Program-made: the position numbers and the translations under genes
The notes under the pieces: model-generated
Databases searched by the model: none
Told to the model about the DNA's origin: nothing
Seen by the model: the letters and a program-made list of their open reading frames with translations, nothing else
In this document: in pieces, positions 33,273 through 43,989 of the stretch
Numbering within the stretch: position 1 is the stretch's first letter
Layout: every line of letters starts with the position of its first letter
Origin: Metellina segmentata
Lineage: Eukaryota > Arthropoda > Arachnida > Araneae > Tetragnathidae
Length of the DNA: 64,000 bases
Assembly (NCBI GenBank): GCA_947359465.1
Contig: CANAIC010000116.1
Span: forward strand, 1-64,000
Direction: 5' to 3'

Positions 33273-34238
33273 CAGGGTGTCAAGATTTAAATCACTTGAT
33301 TTAAATCAACGATTAAAATCATGATTTTAATCAAATGATTTTTTTAAAATAACTTATTTAAATCACAATTAATCTTACATTTTTATAACTAAGTAAATAC
33401 ACCATAGGAAAATGACAGAAGTTGTCAAATGCTTTAATTTTTCTGCACTCATGGGGATTTCAGCACTAATGGTTACACCCAGCTCAGAGGGAACTGATAT
33501 ATACTGATAGCTACAAATATGAAATGTGTATATATATGTAATAATATACCACAGATAAATATTACATGATGACGAGGGTGCTGTGAGAAAATTATAATTA
33601 TCTTAAGGGTGCCACCACTTGGATAAGTTTGGGAACCTCTGTGTTTGCTTATTCTTATAGTTAGCAATAGAGATTAAACGAGTAGAAATATACATTTTCA
33701 CACACAGCCACTAAAATGTCAGCAGGAAAAAAGAAAGATCCAATATGAATTAAAACTAAGTGAAAATCCAATTATTATTGCTGCTCAGCAGTTTTTTTTT
33801 TAAATCAGAATTTACTATAGTCTGATTATTTCTGAGTTCTATTCTACTTCTCAGACTATAGTTTAGGTCTGTCACTTACACTTGCTGATAAATTTGTTAA
33901 AATGATGATGTAATTTTCTCAAGAAAAACTATGTAGGATGTCAACTTATGTTTTAAAGTTAAATAAATGTTAAGTAAATATTGATTTACCATGTCACAAA
34001 TTCTGATTGTTTACTTAAAATAAATATTGATTTACATGTCATGTCACTAACTCAATTTTTTATTCAACAAATTTATATATATTTTTTATATAAACAGTGT
34101 TTAGGGCCTGCAAAAATTTAAATAGAAAAATCTTATTTAAATCAAAATAATCCGATTTGAATCAAATAAATCCGATTTAATTCAAATAAATCCGATTATT
34201 GATTTTTTTGAAAAAAATCATGATTTTTTTACATCCTG
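33273..34238. mobile_element. Nonautonomous hAT with ATTTAAATC arrays, copy 2
   Basis: Ends CAGGGTGTCAAGATTTAAAT and CATCCTG, with a perfect 8-bp duplication GTTTTCAA (33265-33272 and 34239-34246). The middle aligns with copy 1 (for example GTCAAATGCTTTAAT and TTTCAGCACTAATGG). Around 33550-33650 it carries an extra piece not in copy 1, perhaps a fragment of another hAT (minus: GGTTCCCAAACTTATCC). Confidence 0.92.
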
Positions 34239-34246
34239 GTTTTCAA

Positions 34247-34720
34247 TATTTAATTCATTATTCTGTATGCCCCAATGCTTTTTTACCATTATTTTAATTT
34301 TGAACAATTTGTTAGTAATTTTTTTTAATATTTTGAATTGTTCTATCACATTCTTTAGTGGAAATTACGCATAATTTTCGAAACATTGTTCACATGAAAT
34401 GTGCCCAACACTGCATTGCCCCAAGCAATTAGCAGAAAAAATAATTAACCATTTAAAAAATCCAAAAACGTGCAGCGTGATATAAATAAACACAATTTGT
34501 ATAGTTGCCATTCATTTATTAGAAACAAAATAAAAATTTGTTATTTCTAATGAAAAAAGAATTTACGAAACAAACATTTCGTGGTAATTCGGCGATCAAT
34601 CTAGAAATTTCAAACCCGAAGTGTATTCTAAAATGTTAACTAAATTTTGTTTACACTGTGAATGTGAACTCTTCTGTGGTGTTTTCAAAAATAACAGCAA
34701 ATCTATAAAAGATTCAACCG
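34247..34720. other. Unassigned stretch upstream of ZNF2
   Basis: Nothing recognised. An open frame that starts here (34621-34941) overlaps the conserved promoter block and is probably non-coding. Confidence 0.4.
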
Positions 34721-34727
34721 ACTCGGA

Positions 34728-34812
34728 TGTGACGTCAGGGAAACGGAATATTTTAGACCAATCAGATTTCGGATGGTATTCTGTCCTCAGTATCCTATGT
34801 TTGTGTGTATTT
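34728..34812 (+). promoter_or_regulatory. ZNF2 upstream block: CRE, AAACGGAA, CCAAT
   Basis: TGACGTCA (34730-34737), AAACGGAATATTTTAGACCA and ATCAGATTTCGGATGGTATT follow in order, about 200 bp before the ATG. The same order is seen upstream of ZNF3, and in weaker form upstream of ZNF1. TGACGTCA is a full CREB/ATF-type site and CCAATCA a CCAAT box. Function is inferred from conservation. Confidence 0.65.
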
Positions 34813-34931
34813 TTTTGTTGTTGTCAATCGAATATTGTGTATACTTCGGTTCGTAGAAGAAAGAGTTATCACAACAAAAGAAGGCCTCGCTGCAAAACAC
34901 AGATCAGTGGAAAATATATAAATGCGGTAAA

Positions 34932-35993
34932 ATGGAAGTAAACAGTGCGGCCCTGACGTCATTTCAATTGGTCATCAGGCCTGAGGTTATGATTGCTGAT
35001 AAGCCGTCCACTTTGGCGACCACTCCAGAAACTGAGATCGACCGCACTCTATCCACAAAAGAAAAACAGCACAAGTGTGAAGTTTGCAACAAATGTTTCA
35101 GCAAGAAAAGTAATTTGGATCATCACTATCGTGTGCACACGGGAGAGAAACCCTTTCAGTGTCATGTGTGCAATAAAAGTTTCCGCATGAAAGAAACCTT
35201 GACTAGGCATTACCTCGTCCACTCGAATGTGAAACCTTTCAAATGCGAAGTGTGCAACAAGTGTTTCCGTTCAAAAGAAGATCTCTTCAGACATTCCCAC
35301 ATTCATGTGAAAGACAAGCCTTTCCAATGTGATACATGCAGCAAACATTTCAGTACAAAAAGGATTCTCGAGTCACATTCTCGCATTCACCTCCCGAAGC
35401 AGGCTTTCCCATGTGAGGTGTGCAAGAAAATTTACACCACTAAAAAAAACCTTGAGGATCACCAACGTGTTCACACGCAAGAGAGGCCTTTCCAGTGCAG
35501 CACATGCAACAAGTGTTTCCGTTGGAAACAAAGTCTCTACCATCATCGGCGCATTCACACTGAAGAGAAACCTCACAAGTGCGATCAATGCGGCAGGCAT
35601 TTTAGATTGCGAAGCAGTCTAAACCGGCATCATCGAACTCACACGGGAGTGAAACCCTTTCAGTGCGAAGTATGCAATAGAGGTTACAGCACAAAAGGGT
35701 TTCTCGAGAATCATTCCTGCACTTCCGTCGCAAGAGAGAAACGTTTCAAATGCGAAGTGTGCAGCAAATACTTCAGCAAGAGAGACCATGTTCGCCAGCA
35801 CCAACGCGTTCACACGGAAGAGAAGCCTTTTCAATGTCCCGTGTGCAGCAGGTATTTTCGCTGGGAGTCGAGTCTCATCGTTCATCTCCGTCTCCACACT
35901 GATGAAAAGCCCTATAACTGTGACCAGTGCGACAAGAGCTTCAGGCAGAGTGGTCAGCTCATTGGACACTACCTGAGTCACAAAGAAAAGTAA
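34932..35993 (+). CDS. ZNF2: C2H2 zinc-finger protein, 11 fingers
   Basis: Intact 353-codon frame, probably a sequence-specific nuclear DNA-binding protein. After about 50 residues with no known effector domain come eleven C2H2 fingers from [17 protein letters not shown] to [17 protein letters not shown], mostly joined by TGEKP-like linkers. Finger 8 ([17 protein letters not shown]) lacks the last His, reading HSCTS. Predicted contact residues (-1,2,3,6) for fingers 1-7 are KSNH, METR, SEDR, TRIS, TKND, WQSH, LSSR. The ATG at 34932 is plausible, but CATCAG at 34973-34978 could be a splice acceptor aligned with ZNF1's, so the true N-terminus is open. The stop is followed about 90 bp later by a repeat block shared with ZNF4. 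Confidence 0.9.
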   Translation: MEVNSAALTSFQLVIRPEVMIADKPSTLATTPETEIDRTLSTKEKQHKCEVCNKCFSKKSNLDHHYRVHTGEKPFQCHVCNKSFRMKETLTRHYLVHSNVKPFKCEVCNKCFRSKEDLFRHSHIHVKDKPFQCDTCSKHFSTKRILESHSRIHLPKQAFPCEVCKKIYTTKKNLEDHQRVHTQERPFQCSTCNKCFRWKQSLYHHRRIHTEEKPHKCDQCGRHFRLRSSLNRHHRTHTGVKPFQCEVCNRGYSTKGFLENHSCTSVAREKRFKCEVCSKYFSKRDHVRQHQRVHTEEKPFQCPVCSRYFRWESSLIVHLRLHTDEKPYNCDQCDKSFRQSGQLIGHYLSHKEK

Positions 35994-36080
35994 AAAATTT
36001 TGTGCAGCATTTCAAACTTAATTTTTGACAGAAAATCTGGTACAGCTACACTATATGTGTATGAACGAAGGCAATACAAG

Positions 36081-36350
36081 CCTTGGCGATTTTTTTTTTT
36101 TGCACTTCTAGCACCGAGTTACGATAGATTAAGGCAACCCTTCTGTATTGTGGTTTTCATGGCAATCTCGGCAAAGGATAACTTTTATTTTATATTTTCT
36201 AGAAACTTCCAAAATCTGTTAAAATCGTTTGATTTCATTGGTTCGTTTAAAAATTTCTTTTTTCTTTGGTCTTTAAAACTTTTTTTCTGTGATACCATTG
36301 GTTCATTTTTTTGTATTTCTACAGTTGTGGAATTTTAATTTTGTTATAAT
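36081..36350 (+). repeat. 3' flank module shared with ZNF4 and with D elements
   Basis: Contains CCTTGGCGATTTT, GCACTTCTAGCACCGAGTTA, AAGGCAACCC, CATGGCAA and then TTTGATTTCATTGGTTCGTT with a second ATTGGTTC. The same order is found after ZNF4 (45830) and, inverted, at 52480-52800; the first half also occurs inverted within D1 and D2. At 36690-36790 a related piece (CCTTGGCGACTTT ... CGTAGACTGTTAGC) follows. Confidence 0.7.
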
Positions 36351-36359
36351 ATTTTTCAC

Positions 36360-39100
36360 GAAACATTTAAGTTTTTTTTGCCATTTGTAAAAGTTCTCGT
36401 TTATCAAGTTGTATTATTTCACCCTTTTTTTCTTTTAAAAAATATTTTTCTTTTTAAACAGCCTACTGTATTTAGTGTAATTGATAAGTTTCAGGGTATT
36501 CTTAACCAACATTCGCAGTTCAGTTTTTTTTTTTATGGTTCACAAATGTGTTTTGAGATATGTTTAAGCTTACTACTTTTTGCGTAAGTTTTTTAAAAAT
36601 ATACTTTTTAAAACGTTTTGAAATGTGTTTTCAAGTATTCATTATAAAAAGAAAGGTATTTTTGAAAGAAAAGGAGTTTTGAAATAATTCTTTCCTTGGC
36701 GACTTTAACAGTTCGCCAAAAATTACACCAAGGCCGTTGCCACCACTCATAAACGTAGACTGTTAGCTGTACCGAAAATCTTGTTTATATTAAACATACA
36801 CCGAGTGGTCGTAAAGGAACTTCGCTTTAATACGAAGATGCTCAAGTGAGCACAATTTTCAACGTTTCGAAAGAAACTCGATATTTAAATTTTTGATGGA
36901 AAACTTGCAGTATTTTGTTTATTTATATTACAGTGCTTGCCCAGTTTAACAATCCGCCTATTGGAAACTAAAAATTTTGTTCTGGTGAAAACACTACTGA
37001 GTAAACTTCCAGCCCAAATAATAGGAACTGCTGGTGATAATGTGCTAAAAACAGTGATGCCAGGGAATTTTGTGATAGGTGCAAATTATGTGCATTATCA
37101 CTGTTACATAGTGCCTTTCTTATCTTGTTCACATGCAAGGTTGACTGCTCTCGTGCATTCATTTTCAGAGCTAAAAGTAAAAATTTTATGTCGTTTTTGG
37201 AGGGTTTTTTTTGCGTTTATCACGTAACGGTAAAAAAAGGTAGTGTTGCTCTTCAAATTTCGTTAACTGTATCCATAACCACAAGAACTCTATTCTTTAC
37301 TTAACTCTTGAAATCTCGAGTTGCATTCTGACTTGTGGAAAATTGCAGTTACTAGGGGTTTCAATATAGGTCAAGTTACTTTAGGACTGTACTTAGTAAA
37401 CAAAACACAATTAGATTTCAAGATCTTTCCAAAAAATTTTTTTCTTTAAATGGAAAATCATTTAACATATTAAATATTTTCCTCATTCAATATCTTTTAT
37501 TTACACCCGGTCCTTATCTTGTAAATATTATGATTTATTGTCCAATATTTATTTTGTGATTGTTATGACTATTTATATACATTTGCATATATTTTTGTGA
37601 TTCGTCTTTGACACTTCATGTGAAATTATGTAATTTTGAAATAAACAAACTACAACTACAAATGAAATTTGGATTTTGCAATGAACAAGCTTTTTAATTG
37701 TGCAACTAAAACCATTGTTAGTTTTTCCCCAGTGAACTGGCATGTGTTTTTGAATGAGTATGCTTGTTAAATTAAATGATGGTAAAGAATGGGTTCCCTC
37801 GATTTCCATCTTTAGTTCATAATCTGTTTCCAAGTGGATCATTTAGTGGTGGAAGTGAAGGTGATTACTAGTTTTTAAAACAAATTTTCAGCATTGATCA
37901 CCTTTGCATATATCAGCCCTTTCCCTTAGGAATCTTAGCCACCTTAGTACAAATGAGGCATTACTGATAACGAAGGGCGGACTCAACACTTGCTGGTTTC
38001 CAGAAAAAACACGGAGCTCTACTGCTCTTAGAACATAGGAGAGCTACTGTTATACGGTTAGAAAAAGCAAATTCAACAAAAAAATTAATACCATTAGTCA
38101 CTAATGTCACAAACCAAAATATGGAAGGGTGATTTTTTCACCCAATGTTGAGTTTGCCCTTTGTATCTGCAATGCCTCAAATGAACTTTCCTAAGGTCTT
38201 CTGACTTGAACCACACTAAAGAAAATTATCTTGAAAAAACAAACTGAAAAGTGGAAACTTGTGGAGGGCAATTGCATATTTCAGAAATTTGTTTCAAATC
38301 TAATCAAGTTTGTCTTCCTTTACATATATTTCTTTATCATCAGTTACTGCTGTTATGTTTCATGCTGACCCAAATCCAAAAGCTGACTTGAAGCTAAGTA
38401 TCTGTAATGATTAAAGAATAAAAGGTGTGTTGCACAAGTTTAATCTTTGAATGCATTTTATTTATTTAGAATGCAATTGTAAAACTAGCAAGCACAATAA
38501 GAAATAAAATTAAAAAACACTTCTTAACTACAGTATAATAAAGTTTACTTAATTTAATGGATTTTTTTATGTAAAAAAAAAGTTTCTAACATTATAGTTT
38601 ATGAACCCTACTGAAAGATATTGGGGAAAATTAATATTTTTACGAAACTGTAGCGGCCTACCATCCAGGCAAACGTCAGAGACGAGAAAACGGAAGTTCA
38701 CATTAGTAAGTTTAATTTAACCATTTAGAGTTTTACATATTTCAAACCATTTATTCTTTAAGAGCAGTGAACTTGGCGTATTCAGAGATCTGGCAGTTTC
38801 CTATGTAATTTGGTAGCAACATATCCATATAAAAACCAGAAGTACAGAACTCTATGTACACTATTCCTATAGATTGGAAAAGTCACGAAGCTGCTGTCAC
38901 GCATTTTGAAAAGCCAATTTTGCGTAATTGAAGATCTTGTAAATAAATTACTTTATTTTATACTAAGAACCTTCACATACAACAGTGCAATTCTGAGCTA
39001 TCAATAAATGTAAGAATCCAAAACGGACAATATGTTCGAAGATTATTCTTCATTGAAATTGAAAAGTAACTGAATGAGACTTGCCACAGAAAGATTTTGT
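36360..39100. other. AT-rich stretch, little recognised
   Basis: Apart from the repeat-related piece at 36690-36790, nothing was recognised. Short open frames (for example 36937-37227) carry no familiar motif. Confidence 0.4.
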
Positions 39101-39101
39101 G

Positions 39102-39159
39102 GCCGTGAAACAAACACTTCCTTCTCTACTATTACAGAAGGAAGTGTTTGTTTCGTGGC
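39102..39159. repeat. Strong hairpin at a Helitron-like 5' end
   Basis: The arms GCCGTGAAACAAACACTTCC+TTCT (39102-39125) and 39136-39159 pair with 22 of 24 bases, around a 10-base loop CTACTATTAC. The right arm is the start of the adjacent Helitron-like element; the left arm looks like an inverted copy of it. Confidence 0.8.
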
Positions 39160-39677
39160 TGGAAAATCCTGACGATTCTATGGCACTTACAGCAATGAGA
39201 TTTGGCACACAAGGTAGTCCAATTTGTTTGCAATTTCTGGGTCACAGCGAAATTTTAAAATTTAATCTAGAAGAATATTAAATGAATTTAATAGTTTTAT
39301 TCTCCATCGTTTTTTCAATGCGTTTCTACCAGAGAGGGAAAAAATGACCTTGCCACATCAGCCGTTGGATACATGCCAAATTTTTTTTATCCTACAGAAC
39401 TCAGAGAAATTTTTTTTGCTCGAGGAATGATTTACAGTCACAGTTCTTTTTTTCTCTCTCCTAGACCGTTAAAGATAAAATAAAAATTTCAACGGATTTG
39501 ATATCTGCAGAAAATTTCAGTTTATATTGATACCTAAAAATATGATTTTCTTAAAATAAATAGTTTTTAAATTGAATATATCTTCAACGGATTTGAAATC
39601 TGCGGAAAATGTTACACCAGATTAATACCTTACATCACAGTGTAGCCCGTGGAAGGGCTAGCCACGCTGTGGCTAGT
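39122..39677 (+). mobile_element. Helitron-like (Helentron-type) element, nonautonomous
   Basis: Starts TTCTCTACTATTACAGAAGG, a variant of the CTCTAATATTATAAAC start typical of Helentron-type elements, and contains ATGAGATTTGGCACA. It ends with hairpin CTAGCCAC-gct-GTGGCTAG followed by T (39658-39677), so the terminus is CTAGT. The body aligns, inverted, with 47550-48221 in D1. No Rep-helicase gene is present. Confidence 0.6.
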
Positions 39678-39849
39678 TTATGATATTAGAGAAAAGCACT
39701 TCCTTTCATTTTCTCTTGGAAATGTTTTGTAACATTTCATTGGTGCTTGGCTTCAAGGCTTTTGTTTACACATTGAATCTTTCCTGTTTCTGGACTTTAT
39801 TTCCCTCGGAACCAATTGACAAACTTGTCATTGGTTATCGAATAGAAAA

Positions 39850-39885
39850 TATTGGGTTGATGCAAAAGTTCGTCCCGTTTGTGGT
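39850..39885 (+). repeat. Possible mariner terminal remnant
   Basis: ATTGGGTTGATGCAAAAGTT followed by CGTCCCG resembles mariner ends. No partner end was found. Confidence 0.3.
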
Positions 39886-40389
39886 ACTAGATTGCATTGC
39901 AAAACCGAAATGTTATCTACTTCACCGTGTAAAATTTTGATGTTTGAAAGAAGGAATTTCAGAGAGTACTTTGGGGGAAAATTGTGGCATTGGGTTGTTT
40001 TTAAAATTTACTGATTTAACATTAGGAGTTCCAATCTTTCTGCCCTCATAACTTGGAAACAGCAAGTCCCAATGACATGAAATTTGGTATCTGAAGTTAA
40101 ATTGTGATATCGATTCAAAATTGTGTCAAAATAGGGGTTTCCTATTGGAAATTATAAAGTTGGGCCCCTTATTCAAATTTTAATTAATATAAGACGTTAG
40201 TTTCTGTCAAACACATCTTTGAATTTGCTCAACTGTTAAAACTGCTCGGTAATAAAGTTTATGTATAAAGATTCCCTTCAATTCAACGCTCAATTTTAGA
40301 AAACAATGCAATTTGATGTAGTTTACCATACTTACATTTGGTCTAATACAGATTTTAATGCCTTAGGTAATGTTTTTGAGACAAGTGAC

Positions 40390-41392
40390 TCGGTATAAAA
40401 AACTGTGTGGATATGTTAGGATTTTTCTTCTTCGCAAAAGTAATAAATTCTTTAATAGAACCAAACATTGAAGGAGCACCAGATAGCTTAACATTGGTCC
40501 TATGTTATGTTAAATTTTTCTAAATGACGAAATGGAGTAAAAATATTCTGTCCTGCGTTCGGTAAGTTGTCTGCAGCATAAAAATTGATTCACTATTTTG
40601 TTTTCGTCAATGAAACAAACAAATCCTTGTTCATAACATATACCACTGATATCAGTGTACTCATCAATTTGAAAGCAAAGTATTGTTCTGAAAGCTGATT
40701 AGTAACTCAATATCATCTGACATATGTATAATTCTGTTTTTTATTGTGTCGTCCGAATGAGAAATTTTCTTAATTTCTTTTTTTATGCATAACCACACAT
40801 AATTTCAACTATTTCAGAACATGCTGGCAAAATCAAATGCTCTGCTATGGTGTGTGGTTTTAAATTCTTGACAATTATATTAGCAACTTTATACGATGCA
40901 ATTTGTGTTTTATTAGATATTGTAACTGTTCGTGCCTTTGGCGACTTGAGTATCTTGGCGTCATTGCTTGATTGGCGAGCGCCAACAGGCTCTGAAATGG
41001 GCAGTTGGAAAGAGGAAGCTAAAGGGGCCAGTCAGGACTTTTCTCAAGTAGTAGAAAGTCTTTTTTGATGCGATCAGGATATCGCTAGCATTCCTTTCAG
41101 AAAAGACCATGTCACTAATTTTGTTAATTTTTAGATTATTTCAGTTCACTTCTTTGCTTGGCCTTGACAGTTACTATTTAAAAAAAAAAAAAACCTTGCT
41201 TAATTTGAAATTGATAAAAGCCAACATAAGTACAAGTAAAGATGATAAAACTACACACAATGACTTGCTTTTTCAGGTTTTTTCATCTTAATAACTGTTT
41301 TAATTTTTCACTGATTTTTAAAGTTTGGCAGAACATTTTCTCTAAGTTCACGGAGCACCAGTGCTCCAAGGAACACAGGTTAAGAACCATTG
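40390..41392 (-). pseudogene. hAT transposase (ZBED5/SCAND3-like), decayed
   Basis: Minus-strand translation gives ASYKVANIIVKNLKPHTIAE, HLILPACSEIVEIMCG, then HMSDDIELLISFQNN, FQIDEYTDISG, VCFIDENKIVNQFLCC and GAPSMFGSIKEFITFAKKKN. This is the order found in ZBED5/SCAND3-type hAT transposases: the KPHTIAE...LPA region, the (L)DESTD-like catalytic Asp segment (here IDEYTD) and the C(T)DGAPSM segment. Stops and shifts break it. The 5' terminus is probably 41392, where the minus strand reads CAATGGTTCTTAACCTGTGT. The 3' end was not found. Confidence 0.8.
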
Positions 41393-41394
41393 TA

Positions 41395-41567
41395 ATAGAC
41401 ACACACAAAGTTTGTAATTTTCAGTTAACTGGGCGTCAAATGTTTGCATAAAATTCAACTAGCGAAAAGAAAGATAGGAATTGGCAACCCTAATGATATA
41501 TATATACAGCTTCGTGAAAAGAATGATTATTTTATAAAAATCAAAATAAATACAAATGGATTATGAC
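41395..41567. other. Short spacer with 8-bp hAT target copy at its end
   Basis: Holds ATTATGAC at 41560-41567, the left target duplication of the next element. GGAATTGGCAACCCTA near 41478 may be another hAT end without a partner. Confidence 0.35.
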
Positions 41568-42370
41568 TAGGGCAACTTTTTTGTTGCAGTAAAAATTGGA
41601 AAACTTGCTTTTATCATTCCCTAAAGTTGCATTTATTTTTGATGCACTAAAATCTAAAATAAATTGTTAGTAAAAACTGAAAAAATTCAAATTTTATTTG
41701 TACATCATTAAAAACTGAAGAACGTTGAATTTCCGATCCTTGGTCAGTAATTTCTTTAACATTGAAAAACTGCGCTCAACAGAGATTGATGTTGCATGAC
41801 ATTGTTGCATTGGACTTTTTCTGGAGTTGTGAAACAAGTGTACCGCTCAAGTAACTTGGAGCAATCGTGGATAAAGCACCTTGAGTGTGATTCCAGCCGC
41901 AGTCATATAATGTGCTGTATCGGATAGCAGAAGCGCCAAAATCTTTTCGCTCAACATTCAGAGATTTTAAAACGTCATCTACAAAGAAACAAATTGATGA
42001 TCGAAACTCGCCTCGCAAACTCTACAGTCGATTACGCAAGTTTGCTCTGGATTATCATGAGTGCCAACCAATGTGTTAAAGTACTTGCTATTTATTTCAC
42101 TTTCCTCTGTTAGGACGAATACTTTCTTTCCATGAACTTCTTGTTTGATCCGCAATACTTTGGCGTTTGCAAGATCAGACACACATAATTAAAGGGTTGA
42201 TTCAGAGGGCAAAAAATGAAATCGTAATTTCATATTAATTAATTTTAAGCTAAATTGTAAAAAGTTGCATTTATACGTTACACCATGTAGGAGGAATTTC
42301 GTTTTTAATACTTTACATAAAGTGTAGAACCTGAGAAAAAAAGTTACATTTGTTGTAAAAAGTTGCCCTA
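41568..42370 (-). mobile_element. Short hAT element, 803 bp
   Basis: The ends are TAGGGCAACTTTTTTGTTGC and, read inward from 42370, TAGGGCAACTTTTTACAACA. Flanks ATTATGAC and ATTATAAC (42371-42378) are an 8-bp duplication with one change. The interior keeps the last part of a transposase on the minus strand. Confidence 0.88.
41690..42185 (-). pseudogene. hAT transposase C-terminal part
   Basis: Two overlapping minus-strand frames start MSDLANAKVLRIKQEVHGKK and lead to ATSISVERSFSMLKKLLTKD followed by RKFNVLQFLMMYK and a stop. SVERSFS..K.LL is the hAT dimerisation motif. Frameshifts link the pieces, and the catalytic residues are not all present. It sits within matching TAGGG ends, so it is that element's own gene. 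Confidence 0.78.
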
Positions 42371-42378
42371 ATTATAAC

Positions 42379-42736
42379 ACAATTTCAGATTACACAGGAG
42401 GTAAAATGTTGCTGTTTCCTTTTAACATTGCTGAAAACATAAGTAGGAATATAGGTAATGGCAGGGTTACCACACTTCATGCGCAATTATAACTTGTCCC
42501 CCCCCCCTTTTAACCGAAAAGTACCATAAGTTTTACTGACACGGAACAGAAAAAATACACCTGGGTGGAATCGAATAGCTGCTGCCTGCAACTTGCTAGG
42601 GCAGTGGAGATACCCACTTATCCCCAATGGACAGGTTCTTTTATGAAGGGTTGGCATTGTGGAGCAGTACTATCTATTATTTCGATCCTATTTTTCCAGG
42701 GACTATTATAATAAAGTTGGAAGACTAATGGATCAT
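42379..42736. other. Unassigned stretch
   Basis: CAGGGTTACCACAC near 42465 might be another hAT end; no partner seen. Confidence 0.3.
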
Positions 42737-42990
42737 CAATAGGTAGGTTGCGAGCGAATCCAACCAAAGACCATTGTGTACAAAGGGGGCTGGTTACATG
42801 TCAAATCTGTCATGGCCTTATGGCATGTTAGTTTGTAGAGTGGGGTGTCAGCTCAGGTGTTATCAGGCCTGATCTTGGTTCGAAACGACGTGATGTTGTC
42901 CTCACATCTTTTGCTTTGGGATTTCTTCCGAACCGTCGCTAATAGACTGTTATGTTACTGCAGTGTAGTGTTAATTCAAAATACCTATCT
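42737..42990 (+). repeat. SINE copy, tRNA-Lys-type head remnant
   Basis: GGTTGCGAGCGAATCC is a damaged B box followed by CAAAGACCATTGTGTACAAA, the junction typical of the Lys-type head, then the common core and 3' end. Confidence 0.7.
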
Positions 42991-43105
42991 AATGCCCTGT
43001 TTTAGTCTCAAGGAAATATGGTCATCATATTACTAGTAGTGGCCTACCTCGAAATCACATTGTAAAAGTTTCTCTTGTATGAATAGTCAGAAAATCTATC
43101 TTGCA

Positions 43106-43720
43106 TTATATAGTTGCATATACTTCGCATTTTAAAGGCTTCTCATTTGCATGAACTAGGTAATGACGATTCATGTGACCTCTCTGACTGAAACCTTTAT
43201 TGCATACGTCGCACTCAAAGGGTTTCTCCTTCGTGTGGACTCGATAGTGACGATTAAGATTTCCCCGCTGCCTAAAAAATTTGCTGCATTGATCGCACTG
43301 ATACGGCTTTTCATTGGTGTGCACACGGTAATGTTCGTACAAGGTCGTGTCCCAGCGGAAACGCTTGTTGCATATGCGACACTGAAAAGCCTTCTCACTC
43401 GTATGAACGCGTTGGTGTCGAAGAAGGGTGTCTCTTTTTCTGAAACACTTGTTGCACACCTTGCACTGAAAAGGCTTTTCGTTTGTGTGTACAAGTAAAT
43501 GTTGAATCAGATGCCCTACCTTACCGAAACATCTGTCGCACACGTCACACTGGAAAGATTTCCCTCTTGTATGCACACGGTAATGCTGATTCAGGTAACT
43601 CTTCTCTCTGAAACCCTTGTAGCACACATTGCACTCGAAAAGTCCCTCCTTCGCATGAAGACGGCAGAGACTCCCTTTGGAGCTATTGGATGGATTGCAC
43701 ACGTCACACTGGGCTGACAT
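43106..43720 (-). CDS. ZNF3: C2H2 zinc-finger gene, last finger truncated
   Basis: The 205-codon frame from ATG at 43720 starts MSAQCDVCNPSNSS, a worn first finger without the usual aromatic residue. Six good fingers follow, from CNVCYKGFREKSYLNQH to CDVCNKGFSQRGHMNRH, with TNEKPF and TKEKPF linkers. An eighth begins LKCEVYATI and stops at 43106, with Tyr where the second Cys should be, so the 3' part of the gene is missing or lost. Fingers 5-7 match ZNF1 fingers 6-8 and ZNF2 fingers 6-8 in order. It could still make a six-finger protein. It is head to head with ZNF4 and shares the ZNF2 promoter block. Confidence 0.82.
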   Translation of the reverse strand: MSAQCDVCNPSNSSKGSLCRLHAKEGLFECNVCYKGFREKSYLNQHYRVHTRGKSFQCDVCDRCFGKVGHLIQHLLVHTNEKPFQCKVCNKCFRKRDTLLRHQRVHTSEKAFQCRICNKRFRWDTTLYEHYRVHTNEKPYQCDQCSKFFRQRGNLNRHYRVHTKEKPFECDVCNKGFSQRGHMNRHYLVHANEKPLKCEVYATI

Positions 43721-43809
43721 TTCCAATTTGTGAATTTTTTTATGTGGAGAAAGGGTTACTTAACACATTGCGCGCGAGAAGTGGTGGAGCGATTTCATCA
43801 CACTAATAT

Positions 43810-43903
43810 GAATGTAAACATTGATCCTTTGACTAAAGAGAGTATGCAATCCGTGATATGACTGGTCTACATATTTCCGTTTGAGTGACGTCAGATTTGT
43901 ACA
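43810..43903 (-). promoter_or_regulatory. ZNF3 upstream block: CRE, AAACGGAA, weakened CCAAT
   Basis: On the minus strand TGACGTCA (43887-43894) is followed by CTCAAACGGAAATATGTAGA, CCAGTCATATCACGGATTGC and ATACTC. It lines up base for base in many positions with ZNF2's block. The CCAAT box is changed to CCAGTCA. A separate CCAATCAAATTACG lies further upstream near 43960. Confidence 0.65.
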
Positions 43904-43989
43904 CGGCGATCTTGTTTGGTTAGTTTTCTGAAAATATTGCAGATTATCGTAATTTGATTGGTTCGTTTGTCATTACTACTTCTCTCTCT

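Noticed and set aside
34621..34941. 106-codon plus-strand frame before ZNF2
   Set aside because: It runs through the promoter block that is conserved as DNA between ZNF2 and ZNF3; the ZNF3 copy has no matching frame. More likely 5' regulatory or untranslated sequence.
42465..42480. CAGGGTTACCACAC as the end of the hAT carrying the 41690-42185 gene
   Set aside because: It points the wrong way and lacks a partner; the TAGGGCAAC ends with ATTATRAC duplications explain that gene better.
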